Translations under genes and position numbers: made by a program
Source of the DNA: Diphasiastrum complanatum
Taxonomy: Eukaryota > Streptophyta > Lycopodiopsida > Lycopodiales > Lycopodiaceae
Assembly (NCBI GenBank): GCA_029204225.1
Contig: CM055097.1
Location: 2,881,801 to 2,945,800, forward strand
DNA: 64,000 bases
Direction of reading: 5' to 3'
The notes under the pieces: model-generated
Seen by the model: only the letters and a program-made list of their open reading frames with translations
Told to the model about the DNA's origin: nothing
Database searches by the model: none
Shown here: one piece after another, positions 1-10,734 of the stretch
Layout of the letters: each line of letters starts with the position of its first letter
How positions within the stretch are numbered: position 1 is the first letter of the stretch

Positions 1-1010
1 AAAATATGTTTTCTTCACCAACACTTGAAAAATTGCTTTTTTAACTATTCTAAAAAAAGTGAAATATGAATTTCTGTTAATTCCAGAGTCATCACATGCA
101 CCTTCTTGTATCACATTTGCATCCAAGTAAGTTTGAGTCTTATTCAAGACAGTCTCTCATGTTTTTCAAACCGAGCATTTTTTATCATTGCCACATATAA
201 AACTCAAATTATGTCTAATAAATTGATAATGCATATTATCAAATGCAAATGAAACTTATATGATGAATACAAATCAAATAAACAGTTTTTAAAAAAAACA
301 TACTTAAATGCTCGAATCCTTTTTTTCTAATTGCCACTATGTGTAGATAAGTCATCAATATTCTTCGTCGGTAATCTCTTTCTTTTCTTTTTCATCATTG
401 TCTTTTTGATAACTCGTATATCAACAACAGACTTTAAACTTTCGGATCGCAACTTCTCCATGGATTCTATCATATCTTGGCTTGAGCCACAAAGACTAGT
501 GACTATAGCATTCAACTCTGATATAACATGCTTGAGTGCATTGTTATCAGCACCAGTGTGTTGCACATAATGAAGCAATTTTGATTTTCATGTTGCAATT
601 GTTGATTAGCAAACTATAATTGTTGATTAAGACAAGATACGCTATGCATTCCAATATCACGCAATCTTTGACGATATCCAAGTAATCTGCTATTTCCTTC
701 ACATACAAATCTGAGAAGATGAGTTACAGACTTGAAATCTGGACACAAATTGGTAGTTGGATCATTAGGATAAATTGATTCATCCACCCACAAATCTATA
801 TTCTTATGATTATTAACTCTCTTCGGTAGCATTCTCTATAGCTTTCCAATTTTTCTTAATAAATGGAGTGCATTCCATAGGAAGTGCAACATGCAAATGG
901 AACATTGTCATTGTTGAAAGCTACAATACATAAATGCTTCAACTACAATAAGTCAATGTCTATGTCATGTTGAAAATCGTCCCGCAAGCATATAAAGATT
1001 TCAAAAGTGC
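1..1010 (-). repeat. Unidentified interspersed repeat, copy A (runs off the left edge)
   Basis: This block is clearly related to 50480-51530 in the same orientation. Both share the TTCTAAAAAAAGT stretch, the GCATGCACC/ATCACATTTGCATCCAAGTA stretch and a minus-strand reading frame ending in a basic tail (VIKKTMMKKKRKR here, VIKKTMMKRKRKR in copy B) followed by KNIDD. Minus-strand frames at 614-832 and 327-578 look like two pieces of one decayed protein; the first holds a CVCEGN-like/LRDIGMHS stretch and then NQQL repeats, suggesting a short coiled coil. No transposase motif or terminal repeat was recognised. It could be a DNA transposon, a Helitron-captured gene piece or a decayed host gene family member. 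Confidence 0.6.
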
Positions 1011-1291
1011 TCATTGTACTCCCGATTCAGTTTTTGCAGTGAGCACACCAAGATTTACAACGATACTTTTAAAGCTCTAGCCTTGAATTTTGAAATGAGC
1101 ATGTAGAGAAGTTATTACATCTCATGCTTAACTAACTAATGTCTGAAGTTAACCATAGTAGTTAAACGTTGGCAAGGCTGTAAACTCAGAAAATGGCAAT
1201 CAAAAGTTGCCGATTCACATTCTCTCTCTACATAGCTTCTCTCTAATGTCAAATTTCTTAAAGGGCCCATTTTGAGCCCATATTTCCCCTA

Positions 1292-1450
1292 ATGGAGTAT
1301 GATCCATCTTTGTACTTCAACTTGTTAGATGCTGATGTGATTATCCTTGTACTTTATGTAGATGACATCATTTTTTGTGAAAATAATGTCAAAATCATTG
1401 ATGATGCAAAACTAGCTCTAGGAAAAGATTTTAAAAAGCAAGAACTAGGC
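1292..1450 (+). pseudogene. Ty1/copia reverse transcriptase scrap
   Basis: The frame reads LVLYVDDIIFCENN followed by an LGKDFKKQELG-like stretch. This is the copia RT catalytic YVDD box and the segment that normally precedes MTDLG. Only about 50 codons are recognisable. After 1450 the frame turns into unrelated His-rich sequence. No LTR or other domain is adjacent, so this is an orphan fragment. Confidence 0.75.
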
Positions 1451-2455
1451 ACTCACCACCACCACCAAGGAGATTTTATGGATCAAGCATCTTTTGGTGG
1501 AGCTAAAGTGCATCAGAGGTAAAACTTAAGCTTCAACTTTCTTTTAAATCTGTAAAGTTTGAGTATATTTAAAAGCTTAAGTTTAAAAGAGTTTAAAACT
1601 TTTTATCACCCTGGCACTTCGCAGACTAGTCAGAGTGGTTGATCTGCAAATAATTTGCAAATAGGTCACAACAAAGCCTAGTTGTTGCGGGCAGTAGAAT
1701 AACCCTTTTTCTGAGCAGTGGATGGGAAGAAACAAAAGTTTTGAGACGAACTTTGAACATCGATTAGGGAGTGTTAATACATGTTTGATAGGGATTGTGG
1801 CTTGAGTATTTTTTTTTAGACATCGATATACAATAGTTTTGCAGTTATAGATAAAGCTCAAAATCCACAATGATATTGTGTCAACATGACGTTCAAACTG
1901 TGTTGGCATACACGACAATGTTGGCAGAAAAAAATGTTCATAGGAATCTATAAACAAAATTCTTGGGGGTCCACACCCATGATCAAATATATCGAATGGT
2001 TTTTCCAAGAAGCTTAGGAGATTACATTGTTGTGGGGTGAACAATAATCTAGTTCAATTTTATGGTTATCTTATGAAGAAGTTCAATTTTTGTAGAATGT
2101 ATTTTCCATTGAAGTCGATTTTGCATAATTCTCATCAAAAAATCATGTTAAAAGAATGGAAGATTCAAACAAAACATTGTGAGATTGATCCATTTGTGTC
2201 ATTAAGCTTCTTGAAATCGATCATTCAAGCACCTTATTAAAGTTTTGAGGAGTTTGATTGGCATTGGTGGATGAACCTCTTTGAAGAACAAATATTTACT
2301 TTGCTCAACCTTAAAGATGCATCTTTAAGCAACAAGTTTCAATGGCCTTTCAACTTAATAGCTTCAAGCGAACTCTTTTCTTTTCTTTTTTCTGGCTAGC
2401 AGATGGATTAGCCTATACTAGATGCCACCACAGTGGAATTATACGCTTTCGCGAC
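1451..2455. other. Unassigned stretch between retroelement scraps
   Basis: Open frames of 153 codons (minus, 1583-2044) and 67 codons (plus, 2037-2240) occur, but neither shows a motif I recognise. The sequence is AT-rich. The last hundred bases probably continue the minus-strand gypsy gag next door in shifted frames. Confidence 0.3.
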
Positions 2456-2908
2456 TCATATGACATCATCGAAAGTTTGAAGCACGTTACGCTTACACTC
2501 ATTCTGATAATCTACAAGCAGACCTAGGATAAACTGCCACAGTGCCAATTTTGCATCGATTGAGAGAACTTTATTCCATAAATCCATAAGATCCTGCAGG
2601 TACGAGTCCAAACTCCACGTACCCATTTTGCAATTCACAAATCTTTGGTAGAAATCTGAGTCGTCGACAACCACAAATGACTTTCTGAACACCTCCATAA
2701 ACTCGTCCCAAGTGGTATGTTTAGGTTGCAGATCATGCCACCATGACGAAGCTTTCCCATGGAAGAACTGAATAACATTCTCACTCTTTTTTTCTTCAAG
2801 AATTTTGTGTAGATTAAAGTAACCGGTCCACTTGGTTAACCAGTCATCTACAACTTCAGGTTTTTTCTCTTTCTTCTCCCCTGAAAAAAGTTCAGGCTGA
2901 AAGTTCAA
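2456..2908 (-). pseudogene. Ty3/gypsy gag (retrotransposon_gag) fragment
   Basis: A 150-codon minus-strand frame holds a gypsy capsid signature: EVVDDWLTKWTGYFNLHK, GKASSWWHDL, TTWDEFMEVFRKSF, then SLDSYLQDLMDLWNKV and ALWQFILGL. Gag normally forms the cytoplasmic virus-like particle that packages the element RNA. It aligns throughout with the gag at 31291-31728, so both belong to one family. The frame ends before any zinc knuckle. Its N-terminal part appears in shifted frames just above 2908. A non-functional remnant. Confidence 0.85.
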
Positions 2909-4020
2909 TTCGGAGCAGATAAGGTCCTCACTTGATTTAACAGTACTTCCATCTGTTGACCACGTAAAGTGTTCCTATTGTTTATCTCATTAAGCGCTTG
3001 GCTTAATGACTGGCAAATTTGTAGATAGGTAGGCAGAACCAGTCAAGGGCTACATTTGCATTATCATCTGCCATATTGATTTCTTGAAATGCAAAATTTG
3101 CTTTAATTAGTCGAGATCCACTCATCAACTAATAAGTGAAACGTTAAAAACCTTCATAACTATTTGATATTATTCAACAAGGTCTTTCACTCATATTTGC
3201 AATTTTTTGCAAAATCAATATCAGATCAAATTAAACAACAACAACTTTTATGACCAAACCCTAAAATTTACGAAAAACTATGATTTTCGAAATCCGTTCG
3301 AAATGGACCAACTGTAAAAACTGATTAAGAAGATCGATTTTGCATAATCAGGTTCTGACACAAATTGAATCATCTTGAAACATCTCCCATGCATCTAACT
3401 TAACATGCACTGACTTTTTCGAAAAAAAATGAAAATTTTTTGCAAATAGCCTATTTACTAGGAAATTTGCTTTTTGATCTAGAATTGCCAAAAATAGCTA
3501 CATGCAAGAATTCTACTGATCAAATCACTGATTATGCATGCAACATGCATCCAAGCATGCATACAGGTCTATCCATTTTCCCATCAACGGACATGCACTA
3601 AAATGTATTACAAGCATGCATGCATCAAAACAATTCCAAAATTTTGCAAATTTTAGCTCAAAAATTGCCAAACTTCAGACAGCCATAACTTTCTCTGCAA
3701 GACACCAAATTGGTCATTGTAAAGCACAATACGGAGGGAAAGTGGGTCTACAAGTCACTCGCCAAGTCACACTGCCACCTAGGCCTCACACATGTGAGCT
3801 ATAAATCACAAAAGACAGGTAGGAGGGCACATTTTTGGGAGGAATCATCAAAATTTGCATTCCAGCCCAATAACCCTTGGATCAGAGGTTACAAGCACTC
3901 TACTAAGGTTCGTTAGAGAGGCATAGAAGTTCTAACAGGTCCACCAAGCAATCATAAGCTCAGATCAAGCAAAAAATACATTTTTGGTCTCTTTAACAAG
4001 CAAGTACTGTGGAAATCAGG
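2909..4020 (-). mobile_element. 5' leader of the minus-strand gypsy fragment
   Basis: This non-coding stretch matches the region upstream of the other gypsy gag (roughly 32100-33250). Shared blocks include CCAAATTGG followed by TTGTAAAGC and CAATAC, GCCACCTAGG, and the CATGCATGCA-rich area. This is the untranslated leader between the 5' LTR and gag. It stops near 4020, where a plus-strand integrase fragment begins, so the 5' LTR is missing. Confidence 0.6.
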
Positions 4021-4840
4021 TTCTTAGGAAAGATAAGAAGACAGCGGAACAATTTTCTATTTGAGGTGGTTTGCTATTTCGGAATGGAAAAATTCGTGTA
4101 CCAGCGGATGATGAGTTAAAGAAGAGAATTCTTTTTGAGTGTCATGACGTTCCCTGTGCAGGTCATTCAGGTATACATGGGACTTTGGACTTGGTCAGAA
4201 GAGAGTTTTATTGGCCAAAACTCAAGCAATTTGTTGAGTCTTATGTGGTTAAATGTAGACCTTGTCAGTTAGCCAAAGTTGAATGCTTAAAGACTGGAGG
4301 GTTGTTACATCCCCTAGATATCCCTCAGAAACGATGGAAAAGTATATCTATGGATTTTGTAGTTGGACTTCCAAAGACCCAACGCCAAAATGATTCTATT
4401 TGGGTTGTGGTGGATAGATTGACAAAGTTAGCTACTTTTATACCAGTCAAGTCAACTGCTAAGGCTTCGAAATTAGCCCAGATTTTTGTGGAAAGATTAT
4501 TTAGGCTTTATGGACTGCCAAGTGATATAGTTAGTGATAGAAATCCTAAATTTACAGCTCACCTTGTGTTTCATGTAAGCCGTCTAAAATTAAGTTTACA
4601 TGAAGGTGACGTAGGAGATCTTACCCATTTGGAGGACTTATTGCTTAGTGTTCCTTTGGAACCTAAAAAAGTAATCAGGATCAGAGATAAACAGTTGAGA
4701 AATCGTTCTATGTCTGAGTGCTTGATCAGGTGGAAAGAATGGACTGAGGATGATGATTTGTGACAAAAGGTCGAAAGCATAAAGAAGAATTTCCCTAGGT
4801 TTCACTTCTAGAGATAGAAGTGGTTCAAGGGGGGGAAGAA
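4021..4840 (+). pseudogene. Ty3/gypsy integrase with internal deletion, fused to the pol C-terminus
   Basis: The frame 4071-4763 shows the HHCC zinc-binding domain (HSGIHGTLDLVRREFYWPKL, then CRPCQLAK), the first catalytic Asp in SMDFVVGLPKT and the second in VSDRNPKF. The third catalytic residue (Glu) is gone. After NPKFTA the frame jumps directly to the FHVSRLKLSL C-terminal segment and a chromodomain-like LIRWKEWTEDDDL tail. So about 150-200 residues of the integrase core and C-terminal domain are deleted in frame. The end matches 28467-28769, placing it in the same family. The purine tract AAGGGGGGGAAGAA at 4827-4840 is the polypurine tract directly before the LTR. Confidence 0.85.
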
Positions 4841-5320
4841 TGTTATGTCCATGTCCTATACAAGGGAATCGAAATAATTCCTAACGTGGATAGCCAGTCA
4901 CTCTAGTTGTATGTGATTATTAGTTATGCTACGTCATTTTGGATGAGGTCGTATCAAGTAATTAATAATCATATGAGGGACCAAACCTATAATTGGACAT
5001 AGGAGCTCATGCATGGTGAAGACTGCCATAATGCAAGAATAGGAGGTCAATAGCTCAATTTAGGTTGCATGGGGTTCCTAGGGGAAATATCTTCTCTCTG
5101 AATATATCCATTGGAAACTCGCCCATCCTCCTATTGTGAATTTGTATTCTTGAGCTAGTTTCTCCTCTCCTCGCTTGTATTCTTCACTGTGGCTTGGGGG
5201 TGGATTGGTTAGGGTATTGACTAGCCTCTCCATATTGGCTGGGTGGTTCATGCTCCACAGGTGTCCTTTTGGTTTGCATGTGAAAGGATTGTGGAAGATC
5301 TTCACTTGGTGATCCTAACA
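4841..5320 (+). mobile_element. Gypsy 3' LTR (TGTTATGTCC...CCTAACA)
   Basis: The LTR starts TGTTATGTCC immediately after the polypurine tract and ends CCTAACA, giving TG/CA termini and about 480 bp. Its start closely resembles the LTRs at 20851, 25893 and (minus) 28438. It also shares the GGCTTGGGGGT and TTGGTTGGGTGG-like blocks. No second LTR of this fragment is present. The bases right after 5320 belong to a copia gag, suggesting insertion into that older element. Confidence 0.75.
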
Positions 5321-5600
5321 CCTTCCCTTCCTTTGCCATTTTCCCATTCTAACAAGCTTGAGCTCAAGCCTACTCTCCTCAGCCACCAACACACCTTGTA
5401 GGCTCTCCATAGATGGTAGCTCCTCTTGAATAACATAGGATCGAACAAGATTAGAGAAATTCTCTTTAAGACCATTCAACACAATTTGAACAAGCTCTTG
5501 AGACTTGATGGCATCAGCAATGCATGCAAGCCCTCTATTGGAATCCTTTACTCTCAATATATAATTTTGGGCACTCTCTCCCTTATTTTGGAAACTTTGG
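5321..5600 (-). pseudogene. Ty1/copia gag (UBN2-like) fragment
   Basis: The minus-strand frame contains SQELVQIVLNGLKENFSNLV and ELPSMESLQGVLVAEESRL. This is the C-terminal half of the copia gag domain (lines such as 'LL..LP..Y...V' and 'L...L...E.R'). Related text occurs in the decayed gag near 36100-36540. The fragment is cut by the gypsy LTR at 5320 and degrades beyond about 5600. Confidence 0.7.
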
Positions 5601-5709
5601 AGGATTCAGTTTTGCATCTTTTAATTGTGTTCGTATTTGCTTTTGTGTGCAGTCATAACAATATTAATGGGATGTAGATTTATGAAATATTTTTTTAATC
5701 AAATCCAAT

Positions 5710-6033
5710 TTAATTGAATGTAGGTCTTGTTATATTGAATTTTCTTTTATGAATTTTAGTTTCAATGAGAACTGTTCTAAATTCATTGCTCTTTGAGTAC
5801 TTTACGCCAATAATTTTAGCTATAGTTACATAGATTATGCCAATTGAGATATCCAAGTTTGCATGTATCATAACCTTGGCTCCTAATGCTAGTTCAAGAA
5901 TTTGACAAAAAGAATGATCATTGATCCATGTTGTTGCTTCGTTATTCAATGTTGCATTTATTTTCATAGGAATATATAAGATATTAGAAATAGGAAATAC
6001 ATCTTCCAATATGCATTTGTTGTAACAAAGCAC
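5710..6033 (-). pseudogene. PIF1-like helicase C-terminal fragment (possibly Helitron-derived)
   Basis: A 107-codon minus-strand frame contains ELALGAKVMIHANLDISIGI followed by a TIAKIIGV stretch. This matches the usual PIF1 helicase pattern 'L..GA.VM...N.D...G..NG..G.V.G'. The expected N of the NG pair is replaced (YVT). The following IHKSQG-type motif VI was not found. Plant Helitrons encode such a helicase fused to Rep, but no Rep domain or Helitron end was seen, so a captured or decayed helicase gene is equally possible. Confidence 0.45.
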
Positions 6034-6060
6034 ATCTTTAAGATGAGTGCATACTATGGT

Positions 6061-6537
6061 TGTGTCAGAAATTAGTTTTGATCTGATTCATTAGTGTAAG
6101 CTCTAAATGTGATATTGTAAGTCTTGTACAGTTAACTAGACTTCACTATGTTTGGTAGTGTTCACGACTTGACCTGCCATTGACATATCAGTCGGGCACT
6201 CACCTCATAGCCGACTACTTGGATTAGTCAAGTAGTCACACATATGAAAATTTAGCCTCCTGTACAGTGTTATTTACAATACTTGCTATACTCGGGGGGC
6301 ATGTCTCAAGTTTGTTGTTTGAACTTGGTATTGGGCTTGCGACCTTAGTTTGGCAGGTAGTAGGCCAATTTTAGGACACTTGTCTTGTCGTGCAATTTGT
6401 GAATACACTATATGGACAGTTTTCTTTGTAATACAATTAGATTTTGTTGTGCCATCTTTGAGAGCTTGTGAGGTGTGGCTATGGTGATTGATTGATGTGA
6501 TCTGTATACTGCAATAGATCCTATCAAAATATTAAGA
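6061..6537 (+). mobile_element. Candidate 5' LTR of a retroelement
   Basis: A stretch beginning TGTGTCAGAAATTAG and ending just before a canonical primer site at 6538 has the size of an LTR (about 475 bp). It is T-rich in its right part, as R-U5 regions are. The exact right border is uncertain because there is no clear CA directly before the primer site (a CTATCA lies about 12 bases upstream). No matching second LTR was found in the window. Confidence 0.5.
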
Positions 6538-6549
6538 TGGTATCAGAGC
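6538..6549 (+). other. Primer binding site (TGGTATCAGAGC)
   Basis: The 12 bases TGGTATCAGAGC are the classic plant LTR-retrotransposon primer site, complementary to the 3' end of initiator tRNA-Met. It follows the candidate LTR directly and defines the element as plus-oriented. A short gag-like frame begins after it near 6571. Confidence 0.8.
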
Positions 6550-9140
6550 GACAAGGTGTTGCAGGTATGCATGATCCGGTGGAGCCACTATCGGCGTCTT
6601 TCACGAAGAAAAATGACACTCAGAGCATCTCAGGAGACAGGACTCCATATGAGGGTATTGACAACTCAGATGACAGGAATTAGCGAAGTTCCTTCGATCT
6701 GAACTTCGGGGAAGTACAAAGCTCAACATATCCTTCTTCTTCTAATGGCTAGGGTTAGTAGGTGAAAAAGCTGAAATCTCTCTCAACTTCTGTATGTTCT
6801 TTGGACCTTTAACTATCAACAGGGAGGCCAGCGTGACCTTGTTGTCAAGCAGCCACGACAAGTGAGAGAGTATGAAGGTAGCCATAGCTGAAACAATGGA
6901 TAGAAACCCTAGCAGAAACTCATGAAGAGAGAAAGAGGATTGGATGGGAGCTCGCACGCACTGATCCGAAGGGATAATGTTGCATTCCAAAGTGTTTAGC
7001 GGCCGTAGGAGAGGGCTTCAGCACATGAAAGTAGGCAGAGTCATCAGATTTTAAGCCATAGTGATCAATGGTTGAGATGGAAGGCTCGAGGAGCAAGACG
7101 GGCCATTGGAAAAAGGGCCACCGTCGAATATGGTTGAAGTGGACTTGAAGTGCAAAGTGCACTTATATTTCATTAAAAAATTTCAATGGGAAATGCATTG
7201 AAAGGATCTACCATTTAGAATGGCTATTCTTCATTAAACAAATCTCAAGATGAAGTTACAATTCAAAATGCAAGGAAAAATGACAGTGGGCCTAACTAAG
7301 GCTAGAAGGCATCTTTTTTGGCCATTCTTGGGCCAAATTGACCCCTGAAATTGGCTACTTAAAGCCAGTGGATAGGACCAAATTTCGAAAAAAATTTGGC
7401 TACTAAAACTTGCTACATGCTGGTACAGTGAGGTATTATCACTTCAAAATCATTATTGCTTACTTTTGATAGAGTAACAGGGTGTTTGGAGGCGGTAAAT
7501 GCAGAATGAGAGTGAATGAAGGCATAATGGTGTGGAGAAAGCTAATATTGGCGATGAAAGTGTAGTTTGACGTCATCATTAGCAAAAAATTTGAGAGGGC
7601 AAGAAATCATAGGTGAGAGATAGGCATGGGATGCTAGTTATGTGTGGAAAACTCTCGTAATCATATTCAACTTCTGGGGTTAGAACCGACCAATGTCGAG
7701 TGACATTTGGAAAAACACTCTCACCAACATGATGAGAAGTGGCAGTGTCGAGTTGGGTGATAGCTGCATTGACACACAAATTCGCAACTTGAAAATTTCT
7801 TGTTCGAGGGAGAGATTGGAGCTAGTTTGGAGGTACACACATTTGGCGATCATGAAGTTAGTGGTGGTGCCAATTGGAAGACATTGGGCAAGATAGTGAG
7901 CTTGCATTGGACGAACTGTGTTTGGGACACACTAAAGATGTTAGTGATCACACTTTGGAGACTCTTGGCGAGTGATAAGTGTGACGTTTTGTGGCTTTTG
8001 AAGTTGGTAAGTCAATTTTTATCAAGTCATTGTAGTTGTGAAGCAATGTATCAAGTTTGTCATCATGGAGATACACTTCAACGGCCTATTCTAGGTAAGT
8101 CAAGTCAATTTGTCGTACCAATACTGCATCAGGGATGCAAATTCTAGTTATGGTAAAGTGTAGGTCATTTGTTTTGGGCCATGGAAGATATCACAGGTCT
8201 ACTAGGAAGGATATTGGCATACACAGTATGTGAGAAACTTGATGGTGGCTTTGGAGTTCACATCTCAATGTAGTCTCAAGGAGTGGTTTGGAATCATTCA
8301 CAGGAGTAGCTTTGGAACTAGCTTGGGGGAATACAAGATGGGCACTACATGGTAGATGATCATATCTTCATGATCATGGATGGCATTGGGATATCTTATA
8401 GGCATTGGACCGATTCATGATGGAATCAAGACACTACAAATGCAAAATGGACAAGGCGTGAAGCTTTGAGAACTAGCTCTAGGTTGGAGATCTGATGGAT
8501 ATCGCACAGTTGGATGTGATGTGGACAAGCACCATGGTGAGTGATTTGCTAGAGATCTACTGGAGAAGACAATGATGGTGAGGACTTCATGATGTATTTT
8601 TGGAGAGTACAAGGATGACATTACAACAAGGGGCAAGTCATTGGCATTGGAATCGATGGGGAGATGTCTACTATCATGGGCGTGAATGAGATATATAGAT
8701 TTCATGCATTTGGCTATATTTGCAAGAGTCTAAGTTTGGCACATGTGTTGGAACCTGATTGATTTAGATTCAAAGGTGGTGAAATCAGGGAAAAGCCTAG
8801 AGGAAGTCACTCGGAGCTATATACCTCAGTATGATCAGTTTGGGAGATTATGATCTCAGGATCCCGTGAGCGGCGACTCAAGGATGAGCTTGCATTGGTA
8901 TGATGTCAGGTGGAACACAACTACGGAGATCAAGTAGATGCTAGGATCCAGGAGAGACATATGATACTCTAGAGATTGGCTTGCATAGTAGGACGGTGAC
9001 CGGGAGTGAAGACATTAGGGGAGCTCAATGAGTGAATAACAAGTCCATTGGGGTGGCACTCAGGGAGATGTTGTGGATGCTCAAGTATGATATGTCATTA
9101 GATGTATAGGCGATGTTCTTCAGCCAATGCATTAGTTATT
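6550..9140. other. Unassigned stretch, probably interior of a decayed retroelement
   Basis: After the primer site a short acidic frame starts near 6571 (MHDPVEPLSASFTKKN) and soon stops. The rest has only frames under 120 codons without recognisable motifs. The base composition is more G-rich on the plus strand than in neighbouring regions. It may be the body of a coding-poor LTR element, but no matching 3' LTR was seen. Confidence 0.35.
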
Positions 9141-9149
9141 ATGTGGTGA

Positions 9150-9400
9150 CCTAGTTGATCATATGTCTACATTTATCGACTAGGTTAAGTGCACCAAATA
9201 ACTCTAGTAACCAGGAATACATAGTGAATCCTTACAAGATTAATCATGCATAAATGAGAACAATCTCACGATGAAAACCCAATACATACACATATGTCCT
9301 TATTAGGTAGATTCCTCCAAAATCCAAATATGTTACTGTCATATCTCACTAAGAATCTTGTAACTTAGCTACCAAAAATTTCTATTCCTCATGAGTAAAT
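9150..9400 (-). repeat. Block shared in inverse orientation with the interior of the 21-26 kb retroelement
   Basis: On the minus strand this block reads like 24061-24260: both contain GTGAGATT.TTCTCAT, then TGCATGATTAATCTTGTA, CTATGTA/CTGTGTA, GGTTACTAGAGTTAT and GGTGCACTTAA. So a second, diverged copy of that internal sequence lies here, and part of 6.5-10 kb is likely related retroelement material. Confidence 0.65.
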
Positions 9401-10239
9401 AACATATCCACCTTCCAATGTCATAATTGGAGGTGGTCAATCTCTCTCCTTGCTCCTAGAGTAGGGAACCCATGGAAGTCATGATTTCTTGAGAAATTGA
9501 TTTGTAATGGATCAAAAAACAAATAGTGGTGTTCCTTCTCTCTCAAACAAGGATCTACCAATGATTTCAATCCAATTCCAATTTGAGATGTTGCAACTAC
9601 TTTGTGAGATCAACTTACAAGTAATGTCAATCTCCTTCAATTTAGATCTTGCTTCTCTCCAAAGGTGAAGTACTCCAAGATTTTGAGACAAGTCACTCCA
9701 TGAGCTTCAAAGCACTTGAAAAATACTCAAGGACTCCACAAAATACTCAAATACATTGGATTTGAATGAAACTTGGTGGCTATGGCAACTAAATCTCATC
9801 TAGATCAACCCTAAACTAGATTGACAATGTAAAATCAAAGGTTTTGGATGATCTAAGCTAGATGTGTTCCTTGGCATGTCTCACTAGGTTGGGTGCCCTA
9901 CCCACCTTCATTTGAATGCCAATAACTCTAGCAAGACAACTCTTTTGGCTTGAGATCAATTGCATTGCAAACTAGACTTCACTAGCTTTCCAACAAGCAC
10001 TCATACACTAGATTTGGATCTACCTTGGAGAAACACCAACCACTCAAATTTAGGTGATCTCATATGTGTCTAAGCACAGTAGTCCATTCAGTACTCATGC
10101 TAGATCAAATAAATGTGATTTTGATACCTCTTGATCCCAAAATCCCTTCGATTGCATCAAAATCCTACTATGCTCTCAAATCCAAGTTTTTCAAACAATT
10201 TTTCATCAAGCTTGATGCATGCAATCCATCCTTAGTCTA
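9401..10239. other. Unassigned stretch, likely interior of a minus-strand LTR element
   Basis: No frame longer than about 60 codons and no recognisable motif. It lies directly downstream (minus strand) of the candidate LTR and primer site at 10240-10734, so it may be the leader or decayed body of that element. Confidence 0.3.
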
Positions 10240-10251
10240 CCAATGATACCA
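10240..10251 (-). other. Candidate variant primer binding site (TGGTATCATTGG, minus)
   Basis: The minus strand reads TGGTATCATTGG directly after ...TTGACA, the last bases of a candidate LTR. The first eight bases agree with the tRNA-Met primer site; the last four differ, either by decay or because another primer is used. Confidence 0.4.
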
Positions 10252-10734
10252 TGTCAACACTTTCACACATGTGGAGACTTCCAAAATGATGTGATGGATG
10301 ATTGATGCAAGCAATCTAGCTAGACAAGATTAAGGCAGGCATGCATCCACCATTCAAAAACTATCATTCACATAGTATTATGAAACTTGATGAAAAGCTA
10401 AGTAAAAACCTTCTTGCTCTTGAGTAGAGATTGACGTAGAAGGCATTTGCTCTCAGGTAGAAAGAGAACACAAAAAAAATTCTAAGTGTTGGAGCTACTC
10501 TCTCATAAAAAACCTAAGTGTCAAGGCAAGCTCTCTCATAATCATAGAGTGGCTCAAGATCCAAGATAGGTGGAAACAAAGTTCAATGATTGGACCACTC
10601 TCAAATCACCTTTTACTATGATTAGACCACTTTTGGTACACCTCTTGCTCCTATTGGTCCACATGGCAAAATAACATGATAAGGTGCATAATCCTTACTC
10701 TCTCTATCATCATGCCAAGTGTAAGCAACCTACA
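10252..10734 (-). mobile_element. Candidate LTR (TGTAGG...TTGACA), minus strand
   Basis: On the minus strand a 483-bp stretch begins TGTAGGTTGC and ends TTGACA right before the primer-like site. TG/CA ends, size and adjacency support an LTR. No partner LTR was found. Confidence 0.4.

Noticed and set aside
1583-2044. 153-codon minus frame as a gene
   Set aside because: No recognisable motif, no conserved partner in the window and no start or splice context; left unassigned.
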